Shown one piece after another: positions 16,290 to 26,348 of a stretch of 35,528 nt of DNA; within the stretch, counting starts at the first letter, position 1; each line of letters starts with the position of its first letter. Location of the stretch: assembly GCA_947570615.1 (NCBI GenBank), contig CANOVJ010000044.1:1-35528 (forward strand). Direction: 5' to 3'. The translations under genes were made by a program, and so were the position numbers. The stretch comes from an uncultured Lachnospiraceae bacterium (GTDB lineage: Bacteria > Bacillota > Clostridia > Lachnospirales > Lachnospiraceae). Below the pieces are notes generated by a model that was given only the letters and a program-made list of their open reading frames with translations, was not told the DNA's origin and did not search any database.

Positions 16290-16601
16290 ATGAACAAATT
16301 TCAGAAAAAACAGCTTTTAGGGTGTGTGGATGTACTTTGGAAGGCAGAGGAAGAGTTGAAAGAGCAGCAGCCAGGCGCGCAGAAGATTAATTTGTGCGCG
16401 GATATGCAGGAATTTACGTTGGCTATGCTGAACTTCCTCGGTAATATCGAAGAGGAGGATGAGAAATTAACCGACTGTCTTTCCGAGTTATACAAGATGC
16501 TGCTGAAAGTCAGCCAGGATGAGATCCCTTCTGAACAGTTAGAAGCTCAGATTAACCACATCAAAGATCATGTTGAGAAGAAAGAAACCGCGGATAATTA
16601 G
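16290..16601 (+). CDS. Small standalone KINLCAD-module protein, paralogous to the N-terminus of the TagF-like enzyme
   Basis: This is an unrecognised 103-aa, probably helical, cytosolic protein. It aligns end to end with the first 100 residues of the protein at 12206-13774. Shared blocks include KINLCAD followed by QEF, LTD, Y-x-MLLKVS-x-DEI and QL-x2-QI. The start is secure: GGAGG 5 bases before ATG, the same arrangement as the paralogue. It lies between phosphonopyruvate decarboxylase and PEP mutase, with a gap of about 127 bases upstream and 30 downstream. A docking, scaffold or regulatory module is possible; no catalytic motif is visible. Confidence 0.8.
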   Translation: MNKFQKKQLLGCVDVLWKAEEELKEQQPGAQKINLCADMQEFTLAMLNFLGNIEEEDEKLTDCLSELYKMLLKVSQDEIPSEQLEAQINHIKDHVEKKETADN

Positions 16602-16631
16602 GAAACAGGTTGTTCGGGGTTAGGAGGTAAG

Positions 16632-18224
16632 ATGGATAAAGCGAAAAAATTTCGGCAGCTGCTGAATGCTGACAGGCATTTTTTTCTTATGGAGGCTCAT
16701 GACGGTCTTTCGGCCAAGATTGTTGAGGAGACAGGGTTTCCGGCGATCTGGGCCAGCGGCCTGTCCATAACGGCTTCTTTAGGAGTGCGCGATAATAATG
16801 AGATCTCCTACACCCAGCTGCTTGACGTGCTGGAATATATGAATGATGCCTGCGATCTGCCCATACTGGTGGACGGAGATACGGGCTACGGGAATTTTAA
16901 CAATGCATGCAGACTGGTTCAGAAGCTGGAGCAGATAGGGATTGCGGCTGTCTGCATTGAAGATAAAAAGTTTCCCAAGACCAATTCATTTTTGGAGACA
17001 AAACTTGACGCGTTGGCTGACCCTCTGGAATTTGCAGGCAAGATTCGGGCGATGAAGGCCACCCAGAAGAATCCTGATTTTGTGGTGATCGCACGACTGG
17101 AATCTCTGATCGTAGGGGCCGGGGTTGAGGACGCCGTGAACAGGGCGAAGATGTATCTGTCTGCCGGGGCAGATGCCATATTGGTTCATTCCAAGCGCCC
17201 CAATTCCAAGGATATCGACGATTTTCTGGCAGCCTTTGACAGGAATGTTCCGATTTTTCTTGTGCCGACCAAGTACTATACGGTGCCGGTAAGCCATCTG
17301 ACCAGGGATAAAAGGGTGCGGGGCATTATATGGGCCAATCATAATGTAAGGGCCTGTGTGACCGTGATGCAGGAGATCAGCAAAAAGATATACAACGACT
17401 GCTCCATCGCCAATGTGGAAGGGGAGATCGCGCCTGTGACAGAGATCTTCCGGCTTCAGAAGAATGAAGAGTACCTTGAGATGGAGAAGAAGTATCTGCC
17501 GGAGTATTCGAATTTAAGCGCGGTGATCCTTGCGGCGGGAGGCCCGGGACCTTTGGATTTCGAGAAGCCCAAGTCGCTTCTGAAGATCAACGGAAAAAGC
17601 ATATTGGAGCATCAGCTGGATGCTTTAAGGTCCGTAAGATTGTCCAATATTACGGTTGTCAGAGGCTATAAGAGGGATGAGATACAGGCAAAGGATGTAA
17701 AACTCATCGATAACCCCAAGTGGAAGGATACCAACGCGGCTTACTCCCTTTCTCTGGCGGTACCGGATGTAAAGGAGCCTTATCTGGTTTTGTACGGAGA
17801 TGTGTTCTTTAAGCGGTATTTGTTGAGAAGCATTCTGGATTACGCGTCCGAACACCCGTCGTCGGATATGATCCTGGTATGCGTGAAGGAAGATTACATC
17901 AAAGGCGGTTATTATCTTAGGCTTAACAAGAGGCCGGATGTGTTTGGCGATGACGACGAACTGACCGTGATTGATGTCCGCAGAGAACGAGAGGCGGATA
18001 AGGATGGGGACGTGGTATATTTCAGCGGACTGATGATGGTGAACAATCATCTGGCAGTGCAGCAGCTGCTGGAGGAAGAGGATTGTGAAAACCTGCATAT
18101 CTCTGATTTTATGGGACATGCGGTGGACAAGGGGATGAAGCTGTCGGTGATCATGTCATCGAAAGAGGCGATCGTTGATATTAATCTTTTAAATGATCTG
18201 ATGAAGGCCGGAGAATTACTGTAA
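16632..18224 (+). CDS. Phosphoenolpyruvate mutase fused to a PntC/LicC-like nucleotidyltransferase
   Basis: PEP mutase makes the C-P bond by rearranging PEP to phosphonopyruvate. The mutase domain is residues 1-290, with the metal-binding DGDTGYGN (81-88) and the defining loop EDKKFPKTNS (110-119), which separates PEP mutase from isocitrate lyase relatives. Residues about 295-530 are a nucleotidyltransferase: LSAVILAAGG, KPKSLLKINGKSILEHQLDAL, N-x2-W-x3-N-x3-S-L-x2-A and YGDVFF. The glycine loop (AAGGPGPLDFEKPK) lacks the usual Arg. Such cytidylyltransferase domains activate phosphonates as CMP conjugates for transfer to glycans. AGGAGGT lies just before the ATG. The gene is followed by a terminator. 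Confidence 0.94.
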   Translation: MDKAKKFRQLLNADRHFFLMEAHDGLSAKIVEETGFPAIWASGLSITASLGVRDNNEISYTQLLDVLEYMNDACDLPILVDGDTGYGNFNNACRLVQKLEQIGIAAVCIEDKKFPKTNSFLETKLDALADPLEFAGKIRAMKATQKNPDFVVIARLESLIVGAGVEDAVNRAKMYLSAGADAILVHSKRPNSKDIDDFLAAFDRNVPIFLVPTKYYTVPVSHLTRDKRVRGIIWANHNVRACVTVMQEISKKIYNDCSIANVEGEIAPVTEIFRLQKNEEYLEMEKKYLPEYSNLSAVILAAGGPGPLDFEKPKSLLKINGKSILEHQLDALRSVRLSNITVVRGYKRDEIQAKDVKLIDNPKWKDTNAAYSLSLAVPDVKEPYLVLYGDVFFKRYLLRSILDYASEHPSSDMILVCVKEDYIKGGYYLRLNKRPDVFGDDDELTVIDVRREREADKDGDVVYFSGLMMVNNHLAVQQLLEEEDCENLHISDFMGHAVDKGMKLSVIMSSKEAIVDINLLNDLMKAGELL

Positions 18225-18228
18225 AGAG

Positions 18229-18264
18229 AAAACTTTCCTGTTGATGCTTAGCGGGAAAGTTTTT
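18229..18264 (+). terminator. Terminator shared by the two convergent gene sets
   Basis: The left arm (AAAACTTTCC, 18229-18238) pairs with GGAAAGTTTT (18254-18263). The stem extends inward through four more pairs, including G-U, to a 7-base loop. It begins 4 bases after the PEP mutase stop and ends 8 bases before the stop of the opposing recombinase gene, so it can serve both. Confidence 0.82.
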
Positions 18265-18271
18265 CTATCTG

Positions 18272-18954
<683 letters not shown>

Positions 18955-18960
18955 ACTTCT

Positions 18961-20661
18961 TCAAATAAGTTTATTTGGCATACTGTTGGACTGCATTATC
19001 CTCTCAATATCTTTGGTTATATTACCTTCCAATGCTCTGGCCTTTTCACGATCCATGCCGGATACGCCGATATAGATCTTTATCTTGGGTTCGGTTCCGC
19101 TGGGCCTTAGAACTACGGAACAATTGTTTTCTAACTGGAATTTAAGAACATTCGCGCTGGGCAATCCCCACAGACCAACGGAGTAGTCCAGACATCTTTT
19201 TACCCGTATTCCCCCGACAGATGGGATATTGCCTCGAAAAAAGTTCATGACGCTCTGCATCTTTAGGAAACCGGAAAAACCTTCGAAGGTGTACGAATGG
19301 AGCGTATCCAGATAATAACCATATTGCTCATACAATTCATTCCGTTTATCAAGGAGATTTTTTTCCTGGGCAGCGTAATAACTGAACATCTCACAGATCA
19401 GAAGCGCGGCGCCGACCCCATCTTTATCTCTCACATACGAACCGCTTAAATATCCGCAGGATTCTTCAAAGCCAAAGATATATCGTTCCCCTTCATTTTT
19501 TTCTTCCAACAGACGGATCTGTTCTCCTATATATTTAAATCCTGTTAGCACATTTATGGTTTTTACCCCATAGTTGTCCGCGATTTTTTCGGCTAACTCT
19601 GTAGTTACAATGGACTTTATCATAATCGGATCAGAGGGCATCCGGTTATGTGTTACCCTCTGACGGCAAATGTAATCGAAAAGCAGAATGCCGGTTTCAT
19701 TGCCGGAGAGCAGTGTATACTCCCCGGAATGATCTCTGACACCGATCCCCACACGATCGCAGTCAGGATCCGTGGCAATCAATAAATCGCCGTTAAATTT
19801 TCTGGCATATTCTATGCCAAGAACCATAGCGTCCCTAATCTCTGGATTGGGATAGGGGCAAGTCGGAAAGTTACCGTCTGGATGTTCCTGCTCTTTTACC
19901 GTAATAAGACGGCGGTAGCCCATTTCTCTTAAAGTTCTGGTAACAGGCATTAAGCCTGCGCCGTTTAGCGGGCTGTATATAATGGTCTGATCTTTATTGA
20001 TTTTTTCTCCAAACAAAACACTCTGCTTTTTTACTTCCTGCAAAAAGGTTTCACAAACCGCATTGCTGATATATTGGATCGCGCCTTTTTCCAGCGCTTT
20101 TGCGAACTCGATCGTTTTTATGTCCGCAAAAATATCCAGCCCTGTGATCTCCGCGGAGATATCAGCGGCTGCTTTGGAGGTGATTTGGCATCCATCCGCG
20201 TCATATGCTTTATACCCATTATAGGCGCTTGGATTATGGGATGCGGTGATCATTACGCCGGCCAAACATCCTAAATATCTTACGGCAAAGGAAAGGCACG
20301 GTGTTGGCATTAACTGGGGAAAGAGGAACGCCTTTATGCCGTTAGCTGCAAACACGCATGCCGCTGTCTTACTAAATGTGCTGCTTTTTATCCTGCTGTC
20401 ATAGCTGATTGCGATGGATCTTTTATTGTCCGGAAAATTTTTTATTACATAGTTGGCAAGTCCTTGGGAGGCCATGGCAACGGTATATCGATTCATTCGA
20501 TTGGTTCCCGCGCCGATGATCCCCCGCAGACCGCCTGTTCCAAAGGTCAAATGGCTGAAAAAGGCATCCTGGATTTCTTCTTCTTTAAGATTGTTTAATT
20601 CTTCTGCCATATCTGCAGAGGCTTTCTCACACCAGCGCAGGTATTCTTTCCGATAATCCAT
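18961..20661 (-). CDS. Phosphomannomutase/phosphoglucomutase
   Basis: This enzyme interconverts hexose-6-phosphate and hexose-1-phosphate; here it probably supplies mannose-1-phosphate for the GDP-sugar genes upstream. The four phosphohexomutase domains can be followed: the N-terminal FGTGGLRGIIGAGTNRMN, the active phosphoserine loop GVMITASHNPSAYNGYKAY (near residue 140), the metal loop IATDPDCDRVGIG, the sugar-binding GFEESCGYL, and the C-terminal VLRPSGTEPKIKIYI. The length is 566 aa, close to the long PgcA-like form. The start at 20661 follows AAGGA by 8 bases, so the gene overlaps the end of the preceding manC-type gene by 35 bases. It is the last gene of the - strand operon. Mannose rather than glucose specificity is inferred from context. 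Confidence 0.9.
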   Translation of the reverse strand: MDYRKEYLRWCEKASADMAEELNNLKEEEIQDAFFSHLTFGTGGLRGIIGAGTNRMNRYTVAMASQGLANYVIKNFPDNKRSIAISYDSRIKSSTFSKTAACVFAANGIKAFLFPQLMPTPCLSFAVRYLGCLAGVMITASHNPSAYNGYKAYDADGCQITSKAAADISAEITGLDIFADIKTIEFAKALEKGAIQYISNAVCETFLQEVKKQSVLFGEKINKDQTIIYSPLNGAGLMPVTRTLREMGYRRLITVKEQEHPDGNFPTCPYPNPEIRDAMVLGIEYARKFNGDLLIATDPDCDRVGIGVRDHSGEYTLLSGNETGILLFDYICRQRVTHNRMPSDPIMIKSIVTTELAEKIADNYGVKTINVLTGFKYIGEQIRLLEEKNEGERYIFGFEESCGYLSGSYVRDKDGVGAALLICEMFSYYAAQEKNLLDKRNELYEQYGYYLDTLHSYTFEGFSGFLKMQSVMNFFRGNIPSVGGIRVKRCLDYSVGLWGLPSANVLKFQLENNCSVVLRPSGTEPKIKIYIGVSGMDREKARALEGNITKDIERIMQSNSMPNKLI

Positions 20662-21982
20662 GGCCCATTTCCTTCTGTCCGTATATCTTTTTATCACTTT
20701 TTCGAATATCAGACCCAACTTGTATCTCGATCAGACTTAATTCTTCATCTGCGATTATGGCATGTCTGCATCCGGAAAGGATGGTTACCACATCTCCCGG
20801 ATGAACCGTCTGCTCCGCATCATCAACGATAACCCTGCCTTTCCCGGAAAGAATGGTCCAAATCTCATTTCTGCATTGGTGGCTATGATATTTCATCCGT
20901 TTGCCTTTTTGCATCTCTATTTTAACTGTCATGGAGCCGGGACGCATATCAAGCACCGAGTAGGTTCCCCATGATTTTTCCGCAAAACTTATATCCGAAT
21001 CCATCTTCTCAACAAAGGGTTTCACATTGTCGCTGGATGTTTTATCTGAGATCAGGATGCCGTCACTGCTGGCCGCGATGAACATATCTTTACAGCCCAT
21101 GCATAAGATGGGAAGATTCAGCTCATTGATTACCTGCGTATTGATGCATTCTTCGTTCAGTATCACCTTTCCCTTTGTCATCTCTTTCATGGTTTGGGCA
21201 ACCATGCTCCAGTTGCCCACATCTTTCCATGCTCCCGCGTACCGCATGACCTGAATGCTTTTCTCATTCTCCACAACCGCGTAATCAAAACTGATGCTTT
21301 CTAATGTTTCATATCGTTTATACAGATCCCAATAATCCGTAAACTCTATCATATTATGGGCTTTTTCCAACAGATAGCCCAGGCGAAACGCAAAGACGCC
21401 GGAATTCCATAAGGCCCCCTGCCGGATATAACTTTCGGCCAGCTGGGACGATGGTTTTTCTTTGAATATTTTTACACGGCTTACGTGTCCCAGATCTTCG
21501 GGAAGGATATAACCGTATTTTTCGTTAGGATAAGTCGGCTCAATGCCCATCAAGGTAAGATTCGCTGTTTTCTGCGCCACAAGGCTCTCCAATTGACCAA
21601 TGGCCTCATAATAGTTATCTTCAACATAAGGATCAACAGGGCAGACGATAATGCATTCGTCCTCCAGCGCGTTCAAGTTATCTTTAAGATAAGACGCTGC
21701 AAGCGCGATGGCGGGAAAGGTATCTTTTCTGCATGGTTCTACACAGATCGACAGTTTATCATGTAATTGATTTTTAACGGCGCTAACCTGAGATCTGCTT
21801 GTAGCGATGGTGATCTTCGCGTCTTTATCTACAGACATGATCTGCCGATACACGCGCTGGATCATGGATTCATATACGCCGTCCTCATTTTTAAAAAGGC
21901 GAAGGAACTGCTTACTGCGCACATCGTTGGAAAGAGGCCATAAACGCTTGCCGCTTCCTCCGGATAACAAGATGATATTCAT
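20627..21982 (-). CDS. manC: Mannose-1-phosphate guanylyltransferase with C-terminal type II phosphomannose isomerase cupin
   Basis: The N-terminal domain (residues 1 to about 330) makes GDP-mannose: MNIILLSGGSGKRLWPLSND is the nucleotide loop, SKQFLRLF carries the Lys, and EKYGYILPED and FKEKPSSQLAESY are typical ManC blocks. The C-terminal cupin (about 340-451; KSWGTYSVLDMRPGSMTVKI, KYHSHQCRNEIWTILSGKGRV) is the type II phosphomannose isomerase domain, so it may also convert fructose-6-P to mannose-6-P. The start at 21982 follows AGGGAGA by 8 bases, and the 30 residues open upstream are not part of the protein. It lies 16 bases after the reductase gene and overlaps the phosphomannomutase gene. 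Confidence 0.93.
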   Translation of the reverse strand: MNIILLSGGSGKRLWPLSNDVRSKQFLRLFKNEDGVYESMIQRVYRQIMSVDKDAKITIATSRSQVSAVKNQLHDKLSICVEPCRKDTFPAIALAASYLKDNLNALEDECIIVCPVDPYVEDNYYEAIGQLESLVAQKTANLTLMGIEPTYPNEKYGYILPEDLGHVSRVKIFKEKPSSQLAESYIRQGALWNSGVFAFRLGYLLEKAHNMIEFTDYWDLYKRYETLESISFDYAVVENEKSIQVMRYAGAWKDVGNWSMVAQTMKEMTKGKVILNEECINTQVINELNLPILCMGCKDMFIAASSDGILISDKTSSDNVKPFVEKMDSDISFAEKSWGTYSVLDMRPGSMTVKIEMQKGKRMKYHSHQCRNEIWTILSGKGRVIVDDAEQTVHPGDVVTILSGCRHAIIADEELSLIEIQVGSDIRKSDKKIYGQKEMGHGLSERIPALV

Positions 21983-21998
21983 TGTGTTTTCTCCCTGG

Positions 21999-22934
21999 CT
22001 ACAATTCATTAAGATAATGCTCATACATATCATGCATGGCATCAAATATAGAATGCTTCTCACACCAACCAAGCTCTTTTTTTATACGGTGATTATCGCA
22101 CCATATAGATGCCGGTTCATTTGGGCGGATCAAATGATTGTCAATGCGTACCTCAATCGGCATATCAGAGAGGGAAATGATATAGTTTAACAGCTCTTTC
22201 AGTTCATAAACCTTTCCGCTTCCAATATTATATACTTGGTTTGGCGTTCCCCTTTCCAGAACAAGCCTGTACCCTCTGGCAATGTCTCTTACATCGCTGA
22301 AATCTCTTTTCACATGCAGATTTCCAACGGTTATAACATTAAAATCACTGCCTCTCTTTTTAATCGCCGCCACCTGTCTGCACCAGGACGGTATTACAAA
22401 ATTGTCTTTCTGCCCTATGCCTGTGTGATTAAATGCCCTGACATAAAATACGTTTATGCCATATCGTCCATAATAGATCTCACCTATTTTTTCCTGTGTT
22501 GCTTTTGATATTGCATAGGGACTCGCTCCATTGATCAAGCCGTTCTCATTGATCGGAGTGTTTAAAGGCGCGTATTCTTCGCTTGATCCCACTAACAACA
22601 AACGGGTGTCAGGTGAATGCTGTCGGATTCCTTCAAGAATGTTTAAAGTTCCTATGACATTGATCTCTAAGGTCTTCTGCGGGATATCCCAGGACTGCGC
22701 CACACTGCTTACTGCGGCAAGGTTTACAATATAGGTGGGACAGATATCCTTTATGATGGCCGCGATCTCATTAGGGTCTCTGATATCGGATGCCGCGAAG
22801 CTGACATAATCTTGCATACGCTCTCCTTTAAAAAGGTCGCTTCCATACACCTTATAATTGTTTAAATAAAATTCCTCTGCAAGATAGTTTCCTACAAAAC
22901 CAGAAACACCAAATATTAAAACGGATAACTTCAT
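21999..22934 (-). CDS. rmd: GDP-6-deoxy-D-mannose reductase (Rmd type)
   Basis: This SDR enzyme reduces the GDP-4-keto-6-deoxymannose made by Gmd to GDP-D-rhamnose. The dinucleotide motif is [16 protein letters not shown]. The segment [19 protein letters not shown] (GSSEEY is typical of Rmd) and [14 protein letters not shown] (YxxxK) carry the catalytic residues, and the C-terminal [26 protein letters not shown] is the substrate-binding tail. The length is 311 aa. It overlaps the upstream gmd stop by four bases (ATGA), which supports a two-step partnership. A GDP-fucose synthase or a second dehydratase is less likely because the sequence has the Rmd SSEEY form. Confidence 0.87.
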   Translation of the reverse strand: MKLSVLIFGVSGFVGNYLAEEFYLNNYKVYGSDLFKGERMQDYVSFAASDIRDPNEIAAIIKDICPTYIVNLAAVSSVAQSWDIPQKTLEINVIGTLNILEGIRQHSPDTRLLLVGSSEEYAPLNTPINENGLINGASPYAISKATQEKIGEIYYGRYGINVFYVRAFNHTGIGQKDNFVIPSWCRQVAAIKKRGSDFNVITVGNLHVKRDFSDVRDIARGYRLVLERGTPNQVYNIGSGKVYELKELLNYIISLSDMPIEVRIDNHLIRPNEPASIWCDNHRIKKELGWCEKHSIFDAMHDMYEHYLNEL

Positions 22935-23977
22935 TGTTTCCTCGCTTTAAAATCGAATTCCCTTTTGGCTAATTGAAGATCATGGTCTGCCATGATCGCG
23001 CAGAGCTGCTCATAACTGGTCTTCTGGGGATTCCATCCAAGCTTTGTTTTCGCCTTTCGGGGATCGCCCAGCAGGTTAACTACATCTGCCGGTCTGAACC
23101 ACTTAGGATTTACGCATACAAGCATTCGCCCTGTTTTTTTATCATAACCTTTTTCGTGGATCCCCTGACCTTTCCACTGAAGTTCGATGCCGTCATTGGC
23201 AAATACAAGTGTTGTAAATTCACGTACCGTATGCTGAACGCCTGTTGCGATAACATAATCATCGGGAGCGTCCTGCTGAAGCATGAGCCACATGCATTCG
23301 ACATAATCTTTTGCATACCCCCAATCCCGAAGGGCGTCAAGATTGCCTAACTCCAGATGATCCTGGAGGCCGCAGGCGATTCTTCCGGCGGCAAGGGTTA
23401 TCTTGCGTGTCACAAAATCTTCACCGCGTCTTTCGGATTCGTGATTAAATAGAATGCCATTGCATGTAAACATCTTATAGGCTTCGCGATAGTGCCGGAT
23501 CATCCAATAGCCGTACAGCTTTGCCACTGCGTACGGGCTGTAAGGGTGAAAGGGAGTGTCCTCGTTTTGGGGACATTCTTCGACCTTTCCGTAAAGTTCG
23601 GATGTGGATGCCTGATAGACGCGGCATCTCTTGTCCGGATCGGTCATGCGGACTGCCTCCAGAAGCCTTAGCACCCCTAACGCGTCAATATCCCCCGTAT
23701 ATTCAGGGGCGTTAAAAGATACCTGAACATGGGACTGCGCCGCGAGATTATAGATCTCGTCAGGCTTTATCTCATTTAAAACGCGCGCAAGACTTGAAAA
23801 GTCGGAGAGGTCCCCTTCGTGGATCCTTAATCTGTCCAGGACATGATCAATACGCGCTGTTGTAGAGACAGAAGACCGGCGGATGATCCCATGTACTTCA
23901 TATCCTTTTTCAAGTAAAAGTTCCGCAAGATAGGACCCATCCTGGCCGGTGATTCCTGTTATAAGTGCTGTTTTCAT
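22931..23977 (-). CDS. gmd: GDP-mannose 4,6-dehydratase
   Basis: Gmd converts GDP-mannose to GDP-4-keto-6-deoxymannose, the branch point to GDP-rhamnose, fucose and related sugars. The motifs are [58 protein letters not shown] and [16 protein letters not shown] (YxxxK), with a typical [16 protein letters not shown] block. With the ATG at 23977, which follows AAGGGAGA by 6 bases, it has 348 aa and the usual N-terminus [11 protein letters not shown]. The extra 11 residues open upstream are rejected. It lies 26 bases after the FkbM-like gene and overlaps the reductase gene downstream. Confidence 0.96.
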   Translation of the reverse strand: MKTALITGITGQDGSYLAELLLEKGYEVHGIIRRSSVSTTARIDHVLDRLRIHEGDLSDFSSLARVLNEIKPDEIYNLAAQSHVQVSFNAPEYTGDIDALGVLRLLEAVRMTDPDKRCRVYQASTSELYGKVEECPQNEDTPFHPYSPYAVAKLYGYWMIRHYREAYKMFTCNGILFNHESERRGEDFVTRKITLAAGRIACGLQDHLELGNLDALRDWGYAKDYVECMWLMLQQDAPDDYVIATGVQHTVREFTTLVFANDGIELQWKGQGIHEKGYDKKTGRMLVCVNPKWFRPADVVNLLGDPRKAKTKLGWNPQKTSYEQLCAIMADHDLQLAKREFDFKARKQ

Positions 23978-24003
23978 CCAATTCTCCCTTCCACAATTAG
24001 ATT

Positions 24004-25083
24004 TTACCAATTTCCTAATATAAAATCATTTAATTTATACTTGTTAGGCTGGTCTATATCCCAAGGGAAGTAAACGTTTGTCTCCTCAAAGGAATAATAA
24101 TTTTTATTCAGATAAAGTACCTCTATTGTATTTGGTACAATAACGCCATTATCACATTCCGCGTAATTACAATTATTTCCATGAATCCAGACCGCTTGAT
24201 GTGTTTCATTCAATTTTTGTAAAGACTTTTTAATTCTTTCTTTATTCTCCAATTTTGTTATATTATGAAGTTCAAAGACCATTTGTTTAAAATTGCTAAT
24301 TATGGATGGGGATGCACTTTCTAAAAAATCATATTCGGCTCCTTCTACATCCATTTTCAATATTAAATTAGTTTCTTCTGTATGCGCATTATTTTTTAAA
24401 ATAGTTTCTATGGAAAAGAGATGATTCATGGAATCATCTTTCCCAGAAATTCCCGCTTTGAAATAGTGGAATTTTTTGTGATATTCGGGAAGACCTGTAA
24501 TCGTATGATCATACATATATATGTCTATTCCATACCTTTCCGCCATTTCTCTGTCCCACGAAACATCATCGCATATTCCAAAGCTATAGGCTTTCATATT
24601 TGTTTCAATATCATCCAGCATGACATATCCACCATCATTCATCCGCCCGATTCGGACATACTGCTTATTAGAAATAAGGCGTTTGATCCCCAACAATTCT
24701 TTGAACTCTTTAAACCATCCTTCCTTATCGTTCACTGGTATGATTAATGGTTCCAGTACATTAATTATCTCAGCATTAGGGAATTTGATTTTTATTTGGT
24801 TATATAATTTATTATTTAATTCCTTATCTGTTGCGACTAAAAAGAAAAGCAAGCTTTTATCATCCATATTTATTAAGGAATATAAGGGAAAAATATTTTT
24901 ATTGTAGTTACACAGTACGTTATCAATAATATAGTTTTCATGCAGATCATAGGCAGAATTTAAAATATTTTTAAATATCATTCCTTGTTCGCCGAAAGGA
25001 AAAATAATCAATTTTTTTTCGGGATATTTATTTAAATTCGCCCTAATTATCTGCATATAATGTGAATGGAAATCTATTCCCAT
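24004..25083 (-). CDS. FkbM-family methyltransferase-like protein with N-terminal Rossmann-like module
   Basis: This is a 359-aa protein with two parts. Residues about 20-110 ([20 protein letters not shown], then a second strand ending in IIDN) look like a nucleotide-binding Rossmann half-domain similar to PglD N-termini. Residues about 130-350 carry FkbM-type features: [36 protein letters not shown], and [18 protein letters not shown], the MDVEGAE signature. FkbM proteins are usually SAM-dependent O-methyltransferases for sugars. The start at 25083 has AGGAGG 10 bases upstream, whereas the ATG at 25104 has none, so the gene begins just after the previous stop. Its base composition is markedly A+T-rich. 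Confidence 0.8.
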   Translation of the reverse strand: MGIDFHSHYMQIIRANLNKYPEKKLIIFPFGEQGMIFKNILNSAYDLHENYIIDNVLCNYNKNIFPLYSLINMDDKSLLFFLVATDKELNNKLYNQIKIKFPNAEIINVLEPLIIPVNDKEGWFKEFKELLGIKRLISNKQYVRIGRMNDGGYVMLDDIETNMKAYSFGICDDVSWDREMAERYGIDIYMYDHTITGLPEYHKKFHYFKAGISGKDDSMNHLFSIETILKNNAHTEETNLILKMDVEGAEYDFLESASPSIISNFKQMVFELHNITKLENKERIKKSLQKLNETHQAVWIHGNNCNYAECDNGVIVPNTIEVLYLNKNYYSFEETNVYFPWDIDQPNKYKLNDFILGNW

Positions 25084-25100
25084 ATTCGAGATGCCTCCTA

Positions 25101-26348
25101 TCATTGTAAAACTTCAATATTTTTTACCGCTATTCCTAAAGGCATTGTATCATCCATTCCGTCAACCTGATGATGATTCCATAATTTATTAATTTCAATA
25201 TCTACCTTTAAGATATCTCCAGATGCATAATCATGTTCGATAACAGAGAAAATATCCTGTTCACCTTTTTTGATGCCGATAAATTTTTGTTTTTCCTCGC
25301 CTTCTACACAAACAGTTATTTCCAGTTCTTCAATTTCGTTAATAAAAGATATCTTTATTTTTTTAGGCATATCTACCAAGCTGCGGACAAAAGTTTCACA
25401 CTTAGTTCCTCTCATCCATTGTAAATTAAATCTTCCATCCGCATCATATTCAGGTTTGTAAAATCCATTATGTAAAATGAAGTTTTCACCTGAAATATCA
25501 AAATCCCCTGCCATTCCCTCTCCGGAATACCTAAGACAAGTTTTAGGAGGATGACCGCTTACAAATTTGAGATATTTGTATCGTACCGGATTATATAACA
25601 TTTCAGCAGTAGCGGGTTCTACAAATTTATGTCCAACTAAATCCCTTCGTACAAAAAAAGCATTCGCTCCCGAAATATTAGTGCCAACAAGAACATATCC
25701 TAACTGTTCTCCTAGCTTTTCATATGCTTTAAGTGAAGCTCCATGTCTATCAGTTCCGCGCCAAATATAATGTTCGTTATATGGCATAATCCATTCCAGA
25801 TATGGTGGAAATTTTGCGTTATATTCGATTACGACAACTCTGGGGCTTAAACATTTCAATGCCTTCCATACATGATAATCATTTCCGTCAATATCAATAC
25901 TTAATAAGTCTATCTCTTCCGTAAAACCTGCTTTTTCAAATAATTGATTAATATTGTTCCTAGTAACATATGAATTTAAAATCTTTAACTGCCCCGATTG
26001 AATAACAGAATGAAATTTTTGATTTATAAAATTACAATATCTTTCTTCACCTTCAATCCAAAGTCCACGCCAATCGTCATAAAGAAGACAGTGAGTATTA
26101 CTTTCCAGGCCATCTTGAACCCCAAATTCAATAAAACGCTTATCGGTATAGCCAATACGTTTAAATATTTCGTGAATAATACCATCTTCATCATTTTGGG
26201 AATATACTTTATAGCCAAAAGGCTCTAAATATAATGAATTTTTAAATCTATTTTCTAACATCACATCCCAACAAAATCCAGCTGTAATAATAAAATTTTC
26301 ATTCAACGCAACGTTTCCTCTTTTCCTGATATAATTGTGATCAAACAT
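25101..26348 (-). CDS. FkbM-like methyltransferase-domain protein with C-terminal beta-rich extension
   Basis: The N-terminal half holds a methyltransferase-like fold: YSQNDEDGIIHEIFKRIG, RFIEFGVQDGLESNTHCLL (motif I region), LWIEGEERYC and DLLSIDIDGNDYHVWKAL (IDIDGND, like the FkbM family signature). The last 150 residues (from about HPPKTCLRYSG) contain mostly short strands and no enzyme motif, and may bind glycan. The start is uncertain. The ATG at 26348 overlaps the upstream stop by 8 bases with a poor ribosome site. A TTG 14 codons further in follows AGAGG at about 9 bases and is a real alternative. It is followed by a second FkbM-like gene, which suggests two methylations of one glycan. 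Confidence 0.75.
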   Translation of the reverse strand: MFDHNYIRKRGNVALNENFIITAGFCWDVMLENRFKNSLYLEPFGYKVYSQNDEDGIIHEIFKRIGYTDKRFIEFGVQDGLESNTHCLLYDDWRGLWIEGEERYCNFINQKFHSVIQSGQLKILNSYVTRNNINQLFEKAGFTEEIDLLSIDIDGNDYHVWKALKCLSPRVVVIEYNAKFPPYLEWIMPYNEHYIWRGTDRHGASLKAYEKLGEQLGYVLVGTNISGANAFFVRRDLVGHKFVEPATAEMLYNPVRYKYLKFVSGHPPKTCLRYSGEGMAGDFDISGENFILHNGFYKPEYDADGRFNLQWMRGTKCETFVRSLVDMPKKIKISFINEIEELEITVCVEGEEKQKFIGIKKGEQDIFSVIEHDYASGDILKVDIEINKLWNHHQVDGMDDTMPLGIAVKNIEVLQ

